Shown here: in pieces, positions 44,713 to 54,222 of the stretch
Layout: the number at the start of each line of letters is the position of its first letter
Position numbering within the stretch: the first letter of the stretch is position 1
Origin: Vibrio tetraodonis
GTDB lineage: Bacteria; Pseudomonadota; Gammaproteobacteria; Enterobacterales; Vibrionaceae
Length of the DNA stretch: 64,000 bases
NCBI RefSeq assembly: GCF_003350295.1
Contig: NZ_QLYY01000005.1
Location: 396,679-460,678, forward strand
Direction: 5' to 3'
Made by a program: the position numbers and the translations under genes
Notes under the pieces: generated by a model
Database searches by the model: none
What the model was told of the DNA's origin: nothing
What the model saw: only the letters and a program-made list of their open reading frames with translations

Positions 44713-46836
44713 TTACCTCCGATTATGGGCATGCTTATCGAGTATGCCCTTTAACCACTCCAGTTTAAAAGGCTTACTAAGAACATTACTGAACCCTTGT
44801 TCCAAGTATTGCTCCACATCACTATCAAACGTGTTAGCAGTTAGGGCAATAACTGGTGTATTTGGCGCAAGGCCTTCAGACTTGATTCGCTTTAAAGCTT
44901 CTAGGCCGTCCATAACAGGCATCTGAATATCCATAAAGATGATGTCGAAGCTTTGCTGACGCAATACATCGAGACATTCTTGCCCATTGTTGACCGTTGT
45001 TGTTTCTGCGCTCAATGTCGACAACATTTTTTCTGCCACTATTTGATTCATACGAATATCTTCCACTAGCATGGCTGAGATCTTTCTTTGCTCAGGCTGT
45101 GCTTTAGCCTTAGAAGTGGGCACTGATAATGTCACTTCCTCTTGTAAATGATCTATCAAATTTAATAAATCATAAGGCTTACTTAGCAGTCTCGTGTTAT
45201 CTAACAAAGGCATAGGTGTGTTCAGATGACCATAGACCAATATAGAATCAGGCTTGGTTTCAGCGAATTGATTAAGTTGATCACCCAATTGCTCTCCATT
45301 GCTAAGGTAATACAATAATGTCGAGCCTTGCGGATCATAAAGACCCAAGGCGTCTAGTTCTCGAATTATCAATGAGCGTACATCTTGGTGACTGGAAATA
45401 ACTTGTACCGATTTCTTTTCCCATAGCGGGCTCAACAAAGGCTTTTCTTCCACTATCTGTGTAGGTATGTTGACGACAAATTCGCTGCCTTGTCCGAGTT
45501 CACTGCTTACTTGTATTCTACCGCCAAACATAGAGACTAAAGATTGACAGATGGATAACCCAAGCCCCGTTCCTCCATACTTTCTTGTGATCGATTCATC
45601 AGCTTGAGTAAATTCTTGAAACACTTTGTCAAGCTGCTCCTGGGTCATCCCTATACCACTATCTTTCACACAAATGTTGAGTTGAGTTTGGTCCTCTTGC
45701 TTCACAATAGAGATAGATAAATCAACAAATCCCTTCTCAGTGAACTTAAGGGCGTTGTAGCCTAAATTATTGATGATTTGAACAAGCTTGGTTTTATCTG
45801 AGCGAATTTTATAATTGCTTGTCAACCCTGTGCTATAAAAGACCTCTACTTCATGCTGCTTATCAAAATTCACAAACACGGTTTTTGATACATCGATAAG
45901 CTCACTGATATAGAAATCATCATAAGAGATTGCCGAACGACCTTTTTCTATTTTGCTCAAGCCCAGAACATTGTTGATAAGCTTTAGAAGATGTTCACCC
46001 GAGCTATTGATCATAGAGATAAAATGGCGTGTCTGTTCATCTAATGACTGATAATACTCCTTTTGACTCAGGCCAATAATCGCATTGAGAGGAGTACGCA
46101 TTTCATGTGACATATTGGCCAAGAAACGTGCTTTGGCACTTGCACTTTGCTCCGCATTTTTTTTGGCTTCCTCCATGATTTTCGTTTTACTTTCCAAATC
46201 CTTACCCAAACGTATTTGGTTCAAGTACATCCAGGAAATCACACCAATCATTAACATTGAACACAAAAGGATAATACCCAAATAAACATACTGCTTGTTA
46301 TAAAATGACTCCTTAAAATCAAGGAACTCCGCCTGCCTCTGCTGAACACTGTTCACAAATCCCGCCAGATAGGCATTCAACCGCTTGTAGGATTTATCAA
46401 ACAAACCGTTGACTGTCTGAGCGCTTTGTATATCACCTAAAGTGAGCCTGTCTATGCCATCGAAAGCTTTAGCAATTTGGTCATTGATCTGCTTGAGTTC
46501 ATTGACGTCTCCATAATCAGAATGCAAATCAAGGGTTCTTTCTGCGAGTAAATCATGATAGATACTTGCTCGAAACACTTTGGATTTGAACTTGAGCTGT
46601 GCCAGATGTTTTTTGTCCCGATGAGTGGTATAAGTAAGGATGGCTGCCTTTACAGTTAGCAACTTAGTTTTTGCGGTAATATTGTTGTTAATGATGGTGA
46701 CATAGGGCTCTGGCGTCACCTCTTTTATTTTTGATACTGAGAAAAAAACGTAAACAATGACGAGTACCAACATAAGACATAGTGCAGCAATAATAGCAAC
46801 GAAATGCCTACCTCTTTCCCAGAAATTCTCGCTCAT
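44713..46836 (-). CDS. Hybrid sensor histidine kinase/response regulator
   Basis: 707 residues from ATG 46836, five bases after the upstream gene's stop; the frame extends to 46872 within that gene. TM1 (about 11-34) and TM2 (about 184-203) bound a helical periplasmic sensor. HisKA has its phospho-histidine in NMSHEMRTPLNAIIG (about 244), HATPase has INNLGYNALKFTEKG and KYGGTGLGLSICQ, a degenerate receiver-like stretch follows, and a final receiver has its aspartate in FMDIQMPVMDG (about 634). Nearly fused to the MopB-like periplasmic gene upstream, which is a plausible signal partner. Confidence 0.92.
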   Translation of the reverse strand: MSENFWERGRHFVAIIAALCLMLVLVIVYVFFSVSKIKEVTPEPYVTIINNNITAKTKLLTVKAAILTYTTHRDKKHLAQLKFKSKVFRASIYHDLLAERTLDLHSDYGDVNELKQINDQIAKAFDGIDRLTLGDIQSAQTVNGLFDKSYKRLNAYLAGFVNSVQQRQAEFLDFKESFYNKQYVYLGIILLCSMLMIGVISWMYLNQIRLGKDLESKTKIMEEAKKNAEQSASAKARFLANMSHEMRTPLNAIIGLSQKEYYQSLDEQTRHFISMINSSGEHLLKLINNVLGLSKIEKGRSAISYDDFYISELIDVSKTVFVNFDKQHEVEVFYSTGLTSNYKIRSDKTKLVQIINNLGYNALKFTEKGFVDLSISIVKQEDQTQLNICVKDSGIGMTQEQLDKVFQEFTQADESITRKYGGTGLGLSICQSLVSMFGGRIQVSSELGQGSEFVVNIPTQIVEEKPLLSPLWEKKSVQVISSHQDVRSLIIRELDALGLYDPQGSTLLYYLSNGEQLGDQLNQFAETKPDSILVYGHLNTPMPLLDNTRLLSKPYDLLNLIDHLQEEVTLSVPTSKAKAQPEQRKISAMLVEDIRMNQIVAEKMLSTLSAETTTVNNGQECLDVLRQQSFDIIFMDIQMPVMDGLEALKRIKSEGLAPNTPVIALTANTFDSDVEQYLEQGFSNVLSKPFKLEWLKGILDKHAHNRR

Positions 46837-46841
46837 GTAAG

Positions 46842-47342
46842 CTACTCGATGATCAAGTCGCGCACCTGCCAAACTGACAATGCGTAGTACAGATCCTTAT
46901 CTAACTCAGGATGTTCTACAAACGGAAAAACGATGAAAAAAGGCCCTTTTCCATCAATGGTCATCTTAATCCCATCTTCATGAGTGGCAAGAAGGACGCC
47001 ATACTTTCGGATATCTGCTATTGGGATAGTAGCCACATAGTCATCCCAAGCCACCACTTTAAGTGATGACCCTTTGGCCCCGACATAATCAAGCAAAGCA
47101 CTCAATTTAGGCCCTTTGTATTCGAGCGCTTTTGCAACAACATGGTTGTGAGTAGTGATGGTCCCCTGCTCTAGCTGTTTGATCATTTTACTATCAAATT
47201 CAACTCCATCCGCGCTATTGGACTCAGTGATCTTGCCAGATACCCAGAGTATTGGCTCTCCTTCTGGGGCTGGCAGGGCTGAAACCACATTGGCAAACAG
47301 CAACCCAATACTCATCAAACTGACAACAACGGCTTGGCGCAT
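46842..47342 (-). CDS. Periplasmic molybdopterin-binding-like protein paired with the histidine kinase
   Basis: 166 residues with a signal peptide ending VVSA. The fold-type resembles the oxidoreductase molybdopterin-binding (sulfite oxidase-like) domain: ILWVSGKITESN, YKGPKLSALLDYVGAKG, VVAWDDYVATIPIADI and PFFIVFPFVEHPEL. No conserved cofactor cysteine is evident, so it may be a cofactor-free sensor form. Five bases separate it from the kinase, indicating a sensor pair. It lies 158 bases downstream of puuD on the same strand. Confidence 0.75.
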   Translation of the reverse strand: MRQAVVVSLMSIGLLFANVVSALPAPEGEPILWVSGKITESNSADGVEFDSKMIKQLEQGTITTHNHVVAKALEYKGPKLSALLDYVGAKGSSLKVVAWDDYVATIPIADIRKYGVLLATHEDGIKMTIDGKGPFFIVFPFVEHPELDKDLYYALSVWQVRDLIIE

Positions 47343-47500
47343 AGTAACCTCTCAGAAATGATACAGGTTTTATTTTCAAGACTTATGACTTTGTCTTTCA
47401 GTATAGACGAAGATGAGACCATGCTTAGCGAGTCTGCTTGATTCAACTGATTGATGCGAAATACAAAATATCGCATCCCACGACGACGTCTCAATCTAAC

Positions 47501-48730
47501 TTACTCCTTCTCAGGCCTCTCTTGCGCCGCCCAGGCTCCGATCAGAGCACGTTCTTCATCGGTCATTTGCGTAGTATTACCCGGTGGCATCACCTCACTC
47601 TGAACCGACTGAATGATGATAGAGGGGAGGTGACGTACAATGTCTTGTGGGGTATCAAACATCACACCCGCAGGTGCGGTAGAAAATAAGAGGTTGGAAG
47701 GCTCGGTAGAATGACAAACCGTGCAACGCAGCCGAATGACATCATTGACCTCCTCAAAGCTAATAAGTCCCCTTTTCACATCATCCACGCTCGCCATAGC
47801 GACATCATGAGTTTTCTGCTGGGCGTTACCTGTACTTTTATAGGGTGAAGAGACAAAGGCAAGTATAATCATTCCCAGTGCAGCTGCAGGGATGAGCCAA
47901 ACAAACTTCTGACTGAGATGACGAGTATTAAAATAATGACGCAGCATAATACCCACAACAGATAAACCGGCCAAAATAGCCCAGTTAAAACTTGAGCCAT
48001 AAGTACTAGGAAAGTGATTACTGATCATAATAAATAGGACAGGAAGTGTCATGTAGTTGTTGTGCCTAGAACGAAGTAACGCTTTTGCAGGCAATGCGGG
48101 ATCAGGTGGTCGCTGCTCTTGTATTGCTTGCACCAAATCACGCTGAGCAGGCATGATAACCCGAAAGACGTTACCAACCATAATGGTGCCTATCATGGCG
48201 CCAATATGAATATAGGCCCCGCGGCCACTAAAAACTTGAACCATTCCATAACTAGCGGTCATAATGAAGGTAAACAGCACCAATGCCAATACTACAGGGT
48301 AGTTTCTCAGCGCCGAGTCACTAAGCGCGTCATAGACGAACCATCCCACAAAAAGTGATAGGATACCGAGTGCCACAGAAACAGGGGCAGAGAGCATAGA
48401 ATCAGCAGCCATGAGGTAGAGCTCAGCATTCAAATAGTAGATAACACATAAAAGCAGCATGCCCGTTATCCACGTAAAATAGGCCTCCCATTTAAACCAG
48501 TGCAAGCGCTCTGGCATGTTGTTCGGGGCAAGCTGATATTTTTCAAGATGGTAGATACCGCCACCATGAATAGCCCATAAATCGCCCGCTAATCCTTGTT
48601 TGGGATTAACGCGATTAAGATTATTTTCCAACCAAACAAAATAGAAAGAGGCTCCAATCCAAGCAATACCGACCACCATATGAGCCCAGCGAATTGCTAA
48701 ATTCAGCCACTCTGTGATGTGAGGATCCAT
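47501..48730 (-). CDS. puuD: Urate hydroxylase PuuD (membrane cytochrome c)
   Basis: 409 residues. About eight membrane helices form the urate oxidase N-terminal domain (WLNLAIRWAHMVVGIAWIG, LHWFKWEAYFTWITGM). A cytochrome c domain with heme motif CTVCH (about 337) and a distal methionine in VMPPGNTTQM follows. It oxidises urate to 5-hydroxyisourate and passes electrons to the respiratory chain, so no hydrogen peroxide is expected. AGGAG precedes the start. Last purine gene of the minus-strand operon, 13 bases after allA. Confidence 0.95.
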   Translation of the reverse strand: MDPHITEWLNLAIRWAHMVVGIAWIGASFYFVWLENNLNRVNPKQGLAGDLWAIHGGGIYHLEKYQLAPNNMPERLHWFKWEAYFTWITGMLLLCVIYYLNAELYLMAADSMLSAPVSVALGILSLFVGWFVYDALSDSALRNYPVVLALVLFTFIMTASYGMVQVFSGRGAYIHIGAMIGTIMVGNVFRVIMPAQRDLVQAIQEQRPPDPALPAKALLRSRHNNYMTLPVLFIMISNHFPSTYGSSFNWAILAGLSVVGIMLRHYFNTRHLSQKFVWLIPAAALGMIILAFVSSPYKSTGNAQQKTHDVAMASVDDVKRGLISFEEVNDVIRLRCTVCHSTEPSNLLFSTAPAGVMFDTPQDIVRHLPSIIIQSVQSEVMPPGNTTQMTDEERALIGAWAAQERPEKE

Positions 48731-48743
48731 AGTGAGCTCCTGT

Positions 48744-49292
48744 TTAACGCCAGCTTAATCCTAATAAAGTGGAAGAAGGGATCGATTCTTTGTGCAACTC
48801 AACCACACCGCCATCACATGCTTTAGTCTCACAATTCTCCCCAACCCCATCTCGATCAATAACCAGTAATTGATCCCGTTCCACCAATGCGAGTAAAGGG
48901 AAGTGCCAAACGCCTTTGAAATAGTTCACCCCTTGACGACCGTTGGTAACAAATGCCCTAATTTTAGAAGACTTTGGGCTATCACCTTTTGGTGCAACAA
49001 CGATTAAAAACGGGTTTCCTAGCAGTGGGATAAAAGCCTGCGATCCAAGTGGATGACGCTCGAGTGAATCAATTATTAGTGGAAAGCTTGGGATATGTGC
49101 TCTGAAGATACTGATAATGGCCTCCCCACCTTCATCCTGCACATCTGCTGTCGCAAGCTTATGGAAGCGGTGCGCACGGCCATTATTGATACTGGTGTAC
49201 TGGCGGTTATCGATCTCAATCACTTCACCAAAGGCAGCAAACTCATGGGGTGTGAGCGTCTCAACAATTAACCGTCTTGATTTAATCACCAT
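48744..49292 (-). CDS. allA: Ureidoglycolate lyase
   Basis: 182 residues from ATG 49292; the frame extends into alc but the family start is at IKSRRLIVETLTPHEFAAFG. Conserved blocks are FHKLATADV, LERHPLGSQAFIPL and GVNYFKGVWHFPLLAL. It splits ureidoglycolate into glyoxylate and urea, the last step of the pathway in this window. It lies 13 bases after alc and 13 before puuD. Confidence 0.94.
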   Translation of the reverse strand: MVIKSRRLIVETLTPHEFAAFGEVIEIDNRQYTSINNGRAHRFHKLATADVQDEGGEAIISIFRAHIPSFPLIIDSLERHPLGSQAFIPLLGNPFLIVVAPKGDSPKSSKIRAFVTNGRQGVNYFKGVWHFPLLALVERDQLLVIDRDGVGENCETKACDGGVVELHKESIPSSTLLGLSWR

Positions 49293-49305
49293 CGCCTTAC
49301 CACCT

Positions 49306-50289
49306 TTACGCCTTAGTACCAAATAAACGTAAGCGGCTGATGCCTCCATCCGGAAAAATATTTAATCGTACGTGAGTCACAGGCCCCAAACCCACGACTT
49401 CTGCGGTAAATTCATGAATATCATCGGCGTTGAGTTTTTGAGGAGGTAATAACTCAGACCAAAGCGCGCTTTGACTTATCAATGCCTCGCCTGTCTCATC
49501 TTCAACATAAGCAGCTTGAATCGAGCAGTAATCGGGAAAGTTCCCCTTAAAGTGCCCTGTATCCACCACTACACACTCGATATTTCCGGCGTGTCCCAAC
49601 TCGACAAGTACCCAATCATTACCCGGCGTTCTTCTGCGAGCCGTTTCCCAACCATCTCCCATATTTTCGCCTCGCCCAACTCCCAAAATATTGGATTTAT
49701 TGCCGTAATGTTGGTCGCTGCATGCCAATGCGCGGCCACCATTTTCAACCGCTGCAAGATCAACCCTTTGTCTGTGATCCAAACCTTGCCAATCGACACT
49801 GGGGCGGCCATAAACTCGTAAACGAGCTACACCACCATCAGGATAAATATTGAGACGTAAGTGAGTATATACTTCGTCGGTATCGATTTTCTCTATGTGA
49901 TGACTATTACCATATAACGTCATTTTAGGTAGGATTTCTTGCCATTGAGTTAGCGCACACGGATCGCCATCAGGCCAATAGCAGGCATCAATTGATGCTG
50001 CAGGCGGAAAGTTTCCGGTAAAAAAAGAGGTATCGATATCTACGCCTGCAACCACTCCAATTAAGCCAAGGCGCACAATACAAAAATCATGGCCTTCTTC
50101 ACGTTTACGGCGACTTTCCCAGCCATCCATCCATTTTCCATTTTCATCATAAACGCCTTCTCTCCATTTAGGGTCATCCCGCCGTATCAAACGACTTTTA
50201 TCGGCAAAGAAATCATCCGTGGCATAAATCACCTGAGCGCCCAGCTTCTCATCAGCAAGGTTAATATAATGTTCAACGTCTAATGACAT
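49306..50289 (-). CDS. alc: Allantoicase
   Basis: 327 residues made of two similar jelly-roll halves, each with a [20 protein letters not shown] or [20 protein letters not shown] type block. It hydrolyses allantoate to ureidoglycolate and urea. AGGG lies 7 bases before ATG. It follows uraD by 66 bases, the largest gap in the operon. Confidence 0.95.
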   Translation of the reverse strand: MSLDVEHYINLADEKLGAQVIYATDDFFADKSRLIRRDDPKWREGVYDENGKWMDGWESRRKREEGHDFCIVRLGLIGVVAGVDIDTSFFTGNFPPAASIDACYWPDGDPCALTQWQEILPKMTLYGNSHHIEKIDTDEVYTHLRLNIYPDGGVARLRVYGRPSVDWQGLDHRQRVDLAAVENGGRALACSDQHYGNKSNILGVGRGENMGDGWETARRRTPGNDWVLVELGHAGNIECVVVDTGHFKGNFPDYCSIQAAYVEDETGEALISQSALWSELLPPQKLNADDIHEFTAEVVGLGPVTHVRLNIFPDGGISRLRLFGTKA

Positions 50290-50355
50290 GGCGGTACCCT
50301 CACCAATCTACTAGCACATCAGTGCTTGTTTACCAGAGTTCAGAAAGTGGCTCAT

Positions 50356-50871
50356 TTACATATCTCGTAAACGAAATAGCGCAATCTTATTCACTTCTTC
50401 AAGAGCTAGAGCAAATTCAAACTCAGGTTCATTATCAATTCTGGTTTTAAAGCCATCGATAATTTGTGCTTTATTCGCCCCCCTCACAGCCATAATGAAG
50501 GGAAAATTAAAGCGGCTTTTGTATCTATCATTTAACTCAGTAAATAACTTAAACTCCTCCAAAGTACATTGGCTAAGTCCAGCCCCTGCTTGCTCTTTGT
50601 GAGAAGAATGACTCAACTGCTTCTCTATTGCAGCCCGTCCTGCTAAATCTGGATGGGCACAAATAACACCAAGCTGCTTATTTCTATCAGCTTGAATTAG
50701 TACTTGGGCCATGCGTTGGTGTAAGAACTCAATGTCATCGTCTTTTTCGCTTAGCCCTTGTCGGTAAGAAGATTCCGCAATCCAAGGGCTGTGCTCATAC
50801 ACCTCACCAAACTGATCAACAAATTCATTCAAGGACATGCTTGAAGGCGTACATGAACTAAAGTGGGTCAT
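50356..50871 (-). CDS. uraD: OHCU decarboxylase
   Basis: 171 residues from ATG 50871; the longer frame from 50967 lies inside puuE. The family motif ICAHPDLAG contains the catalytic histidine; SLNEFVDQFGEVYEHSPWIA and NDRYKSRFNFPFI are also conserved. It converts 2-oxo-4-hydroxy-4-carboxy-5-ureidoimidazoline to S-allantoin. Its start comes one base after the puuE stop, so the two are co-translated. Confidence 0.95.
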   Translation of the reverse strand: MTHFSSCTPSSMSLNEFVDQFGEVYEHSPWIAESSYRQGLSEKDDDIEFLHQRMAQVLIQADRNKQLGVICAHPDLAGRAAIEKQLSHSSHKEQAGAGLSQCTLEEFKLFTELNDRYKSRFNFPFIMAVRGANKAQIIDGFKTRIDNEPEFEFALALEEVNKIALFRLRDM

Positions 50872-50872
50872 C

Positions 50873-51793
50873 TTAGTTCTCTCCCACGCAATATGGATGG
50901 TGCTGATGCCAATGCCGAGCAATATCAATCCGCCGACATACCCATACTTTTTCCTTTGCTTGGACATAATCTAAAAAGCGTTTTAGCGCTGCAATTCGCC
51001 CAGGACGGCCAATCAAACGACAGTGCAAACCGACAGACATCATTTTGGGCGCCAACGCTCCTTCATCATATAAAACATCGAAACTGTCTTTTAAATACTG
51101 GAAGAACTGCTCACCACTATTAAAACCTTGTGTGGTGGCAAAACGCATGTCGTTGACATCCAAGGTGTAAGGAATAACTAATTGAGACCGCCCTGCTTGT
51201 GTTTGCCAATACGGCAAATCATCATCATACGCATCAGAGTGGTATAAAAAACCGCCTTCTTCTGCAACCAAGCGGCGAGTATTGGGGCTGGCCCTGCCAG
51301 TATACCAACCCAGCGGACGAGTGCCCGTCACTTGTTCGATAATACGTATCGCTTTGGCCATATGCTCTCGTTCGAGCGCTTCTTCCATATGCTGGTAGTC
51401 AATCCAGCGATAGCCATGACTACATAGTTCATGCCCTGCTTTTACCATTGCTCTGGCCACATCAGGGTGACGTTCTATCGCCATGGCAACCGCAAAAACT
51501 GTCAAGGGAAAGGAATATTGCTCAAACAAACGCAAAACACGCCATACGCCAGCGCGACTGCCATATGCGTAGATAGACTCCATACTCATATGCCGAGCAC
51601 TTGGAATGGGCATAGCAGCGGGAATTTCAGATAAGAAGGATTCGGATTCATCATCGCCATGCAAGAGGCAACGTTCGCCTCCTTCTTCATAATTGAGCAC
51701 AAATGACAGTGCAACACGTGCACCATCCGGCCACTTAGGATGAGGCGGATTGGCGCCATAGCCAATCAAGTCTCTGTCGTAGGCCTCATCCAT
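50873..51793 (-). CDS. puuE: Allantoinase PuuE (polysaccharide deacetylase-like)
   Basis: 306 residues of the NodB-like fold, not the amidohydrolase AllB type. DLIGYGANPPHPKWP at the start, LNYEEGGERCLLHGD and HELCSHGYRW are the PuuE hallmarks. It opens the allantoin ring to allantoate. AAGGAG lies 5 bases before ATG. First gene of puuE-uraD-alc-allA-puuD; the promoter should lie in 51794-52000. Confidence 0.95.
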   Translation of the reverse strand: MDEAYDRDLIGYGANPPHPKWPDGARVALSFVLNYEEGGERCLLHGDDESESFLSEIPAAMPIPSARHMSMESIYAYGSRAGVWRVLRLFEQYSFPLTVFAVAMAIERHPDVARAMVKAGHELCSHGYRWIDYQHMEEALEREHMAKAIRIIEQVTGTRPLGWYTGRASPNTRRLVAEEGGFLYHSDAYDDDLPYWQTQAGRSQLVIPYTLDVNDMRFATTQGFNSGEQFFQYLKDSFDVLYDEGALAPKMMSVGLHCRLIGRPGRIAALKRFLDYVQAKEKVWVCRRIDIARHWHQHHPYCVGEN

Positions 51794-52064
51794 ACCAGCT
51801 CCTTGGCATTAAGTTATCAAAACACTCAGTAACTCTATAAATTTAGCCTATACAAAAAAATATGAGATAGAAGAGCACCTTGTGACTTTGTAGTAGCAAG
51901 CGTTCGACTTCTCTTAAAATAATTCGGTACTTTCTCAAATTCAAAACAGACTAATGACAACTTTAACATTAGAATGCCAGATCTTTATGGATAAATAGCG
52001 AGACTGAAGCAAGCGCTTATTTATCCCCTAAACACCTAGAATTCGAAGGAAGTAGGTCATTGTT

Positions 52065-52901
52065 ATGAAGCAGTTAACAACCCTATTGGTACTTTGCGTT
52101 AGCACGCTCTCTCATAATCCAGCATCTGCTTGGAACACAGAGTCATCTGCGAGAGATGCAAACAACAGTAAAACAAGGTTGTTTTCTGATTATGCTTCGT
52201 TCTATACCCAAGCACAGACACGCTTAGAAGCCATCATTGATACCGAACAACTTTCTACTTCAGACAAAATTCGCCAGTTTTCTTCTGTATTTATCGATGT
52301 TCCCTACGCTGCTAATCGGATGATTGGTGATCAAAATACCGATGAACAGTTAGTGATCAAGCTAGGTGAGCTCGATTGCTTTACCTACCTTGATTACGTG
52401 GAAGCCTTGCGAAAATCAGAGCAGCTAGATGACTTCAAAGATAATCTTATCCAGACCCGATACATTAACGGTAAAGTAGACTATAGAACCCGACGTCACT
52501 TTTTCTCAGACTGGGTAAGTGAAGAGGCCTATAACGCAATTGATATCACTGCTGAGTTATCTAACTTTTTTATCATGGTCACAAAAAACCTCAACCAAAA
52601 GGAAAATGGAGGCCTGTTTCTGGCTGGCTTACCCATAAAAAGGCGCGACATCACCTACATACCCAGTGACAAGGTGGATGAAGACGTCATAAAGAATATG
52701 CGAGATGGCGATTATGTTGGCACCTACTCTAATATCGAAGGGCTTGATGTAACTCATACTGGCATTTTTATTCAAACGGATAACGGCCCTGTCTATCGTA
52801 ACGCGTCTTCCAAACGAACCAACAATCGCGTGGTAGATACCCCTTTCCTAGAATATGTCAAAACTATACCCGGTATTGTGGTCTATCGAGCGGTAGATTA
52901 A
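52065..52901 (+). CDS. Exported DUF1460 (N-acetylmuramoyl-L-alanine amidase-like) protein
   Basis: 278 residues with a signal peptide ending ASAW. The NlpC/P60-like DUF1460 domain has the catalytic cysteine in GELDCFTYLDYVEAL and a histidine in DVTHTGIFIQT. Structures from this family show a cell-wall amidase fold. It should act on peptidoglycan or its fragments in the periplasm. An AAGGAAG precedes the start. Monocistronic. Confidence 0.87.
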   Translation: MKQLTTLLVLCVSTLSHNPASAWNTESSARDANNSKTRLFSDYASFYTQAQTRLEAIIDTEQLSTSDKIRQFSSVFIDVPYAANRMIGDQNTDEQLVIKLGELDCFTYLDYVEALRKSEQLDDFKDNLIQTRYINGKVDYRTRRHFFSDWVSEEAYNAIDITAELSNFFIMVTKNLNQKENGGLFLAGLPIKRRDITYIPSDKVDEDVIKNMRDGDYVGTYSNIEGLDVTHTGIFIQTDNGPVYRNASSKRTNNRVVDTPFLEYVKTIPGIVVYRAVD

Positions 52902-52989
52902 TCACCTAACACAGAATTTTTGCGCACTAGTCACTTTGAGCTCGATGAATGTGGTCTAAACTAAACCAATATGCATCAGGTAGCTTAAA

Positions 52990-54159
52990 ATGAATAGAAC
53001 AGTGTTGTTGGTTGACGACGAAGTCAATATTTTGAATTCGTTCAAGCGCAACCTCAGAAACCATATCGATATTGAACTAGCAAACAGCGGAAAAGAAGCA
53101 TTACAACTTATTAGCAATAAACAATACGCTGTTATTGTTTCTGATATGAAAATGCCCGAAATGAGTGGATTAGAGCTTTTGAAGGCAGTAAAAGAAAGCT
53201 CCCCTGAAACTGTTCGCATGATGTTTACTGGCAATTCAGATCAAAAAACGGCTGCAGATGCGGTTAACCATGCGGATGTCTTTAAGTTCATCAATAAACC
53301 TTGCTCATCGGAAGACTTACTTATTTACATTAACGCGGGGCTTCGGCAATACGATCTGCTTATCGCGGAGCGAGTACTGCTAAACAAAACCCTTAAGGGA
53401 GTTATTAATGTGTTGAGTGAAGTCATGTCTATCGCTGTCCCCGACATTACTGATAACACACATAGAGTGCAATTTCATATGCTTAATCTTGCCAAAGCAA
53501 TCAAGCTGAAAAAGCACTGGAGCTTCGAGCCAATCATAAAACTTTCTCAGCTTGGTTACATTATCTTCCCTGAAACCACGCTAAAAAACATAAAGAGTGG
53601 AAAACTAGTTTCAGAACAAGACAAACAATTGTTCGAGCAGCACCCTTCACTAGCATACGATCTATTAAAACAGATCCCCAGAATGGACTCTATTGCCAAA
53701 ACACTACTTTACCAACAAAAATGTTTTAATGGTGAGGGTATACCAAACGACGGCGTCAAAGGAAAAGAGATTCCTCTAGGCGCAAGAATGCTCAAAATAG
53801 TCTGTGACTTCTGCTCGCTTGAAAGAAGCGGGTTTACCAGCTCAGAAACACTTCGTGCATTAGACGAACAAGCTGATTTTTACGACCCTGATTTACTGAA
53901 AGCCTTCAAAGTATCACTGGTTGAAACCAATAAACTCATGTCTGTGGATGTTCGCAGCCTCAATCCCAGCATGGTTATTGAACAAGAGATCACAACCGAG
54001 CGCGGTCAACTGGTCGCCAAAAAAGGCCAACGTGTCACCCATACCCTGATGAAGATCATTCATCACTGTATCGAAAACAAAGCCATATCTGGCGAAGTTC
54101 GAGTCTCAATGTTAGAAACAGAAAAGATAGAGAAAACACAAGATACAAACCGTATTTAG
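52990..54159 (+). CDS. Response regulator with degenerate HD-GYP output domain
   Basis: 389 residues. The receiver domain (1-120) has DD at 10-11, phospho-Asp in VSDMKMPEMSG and Lys in INKPCS. The output domain aligns with HD-GYP, but where HDIGK is expected it reads LSQLGYIIFPE, and HHE...GYP reads YQQKCFNGEGIP, so the metal ligands are missing. It is likely a non-catalytic binding or scaffold domain. It is first in a three-gene same-strand set with the MHYT kinase and HDOD regulator. Confidence 0.85.
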   Translation: MNRTVLLVDDEVNILNSFKRNLRNHIDIELANSGKEALQLISNKQYAVIVSDMKMPEMSGLELLKAVKESSPETVRMMFTGNSDQKTAADAVNHADVFKFINKPCSSEDLLIYINAGLRQYDLLIAERVLLNKTLKGVINVLSEVMSIAVPDITDNTHRVQFHMLNLAKAIKLKKHWSFEPIIKLSQLGYIIFPETTLKNIKSGKLVSEQDKQLFEQHPSLAYDLLKQIPRMDSIAKTLLYQQKCFNGEGIPNDGVKGKEIPLGARMLKIVCDFCSLERSGFTSSETLRALDEQADFYDPDLLKAFKVSLVETNKLMSVDVRSLNPSMVIEQEITTERGQLVAKKGQRVTHTLMKIIHHCIENKAISGEVRVSMLETEKIEKTQDTNRI

Positions 54160-54222
54160 AGGCCGTTTTATAATATCACGACCGCGTTAGTTCTTATTTA
54201 ATCACCAGGCAAAGAGAGTAAC

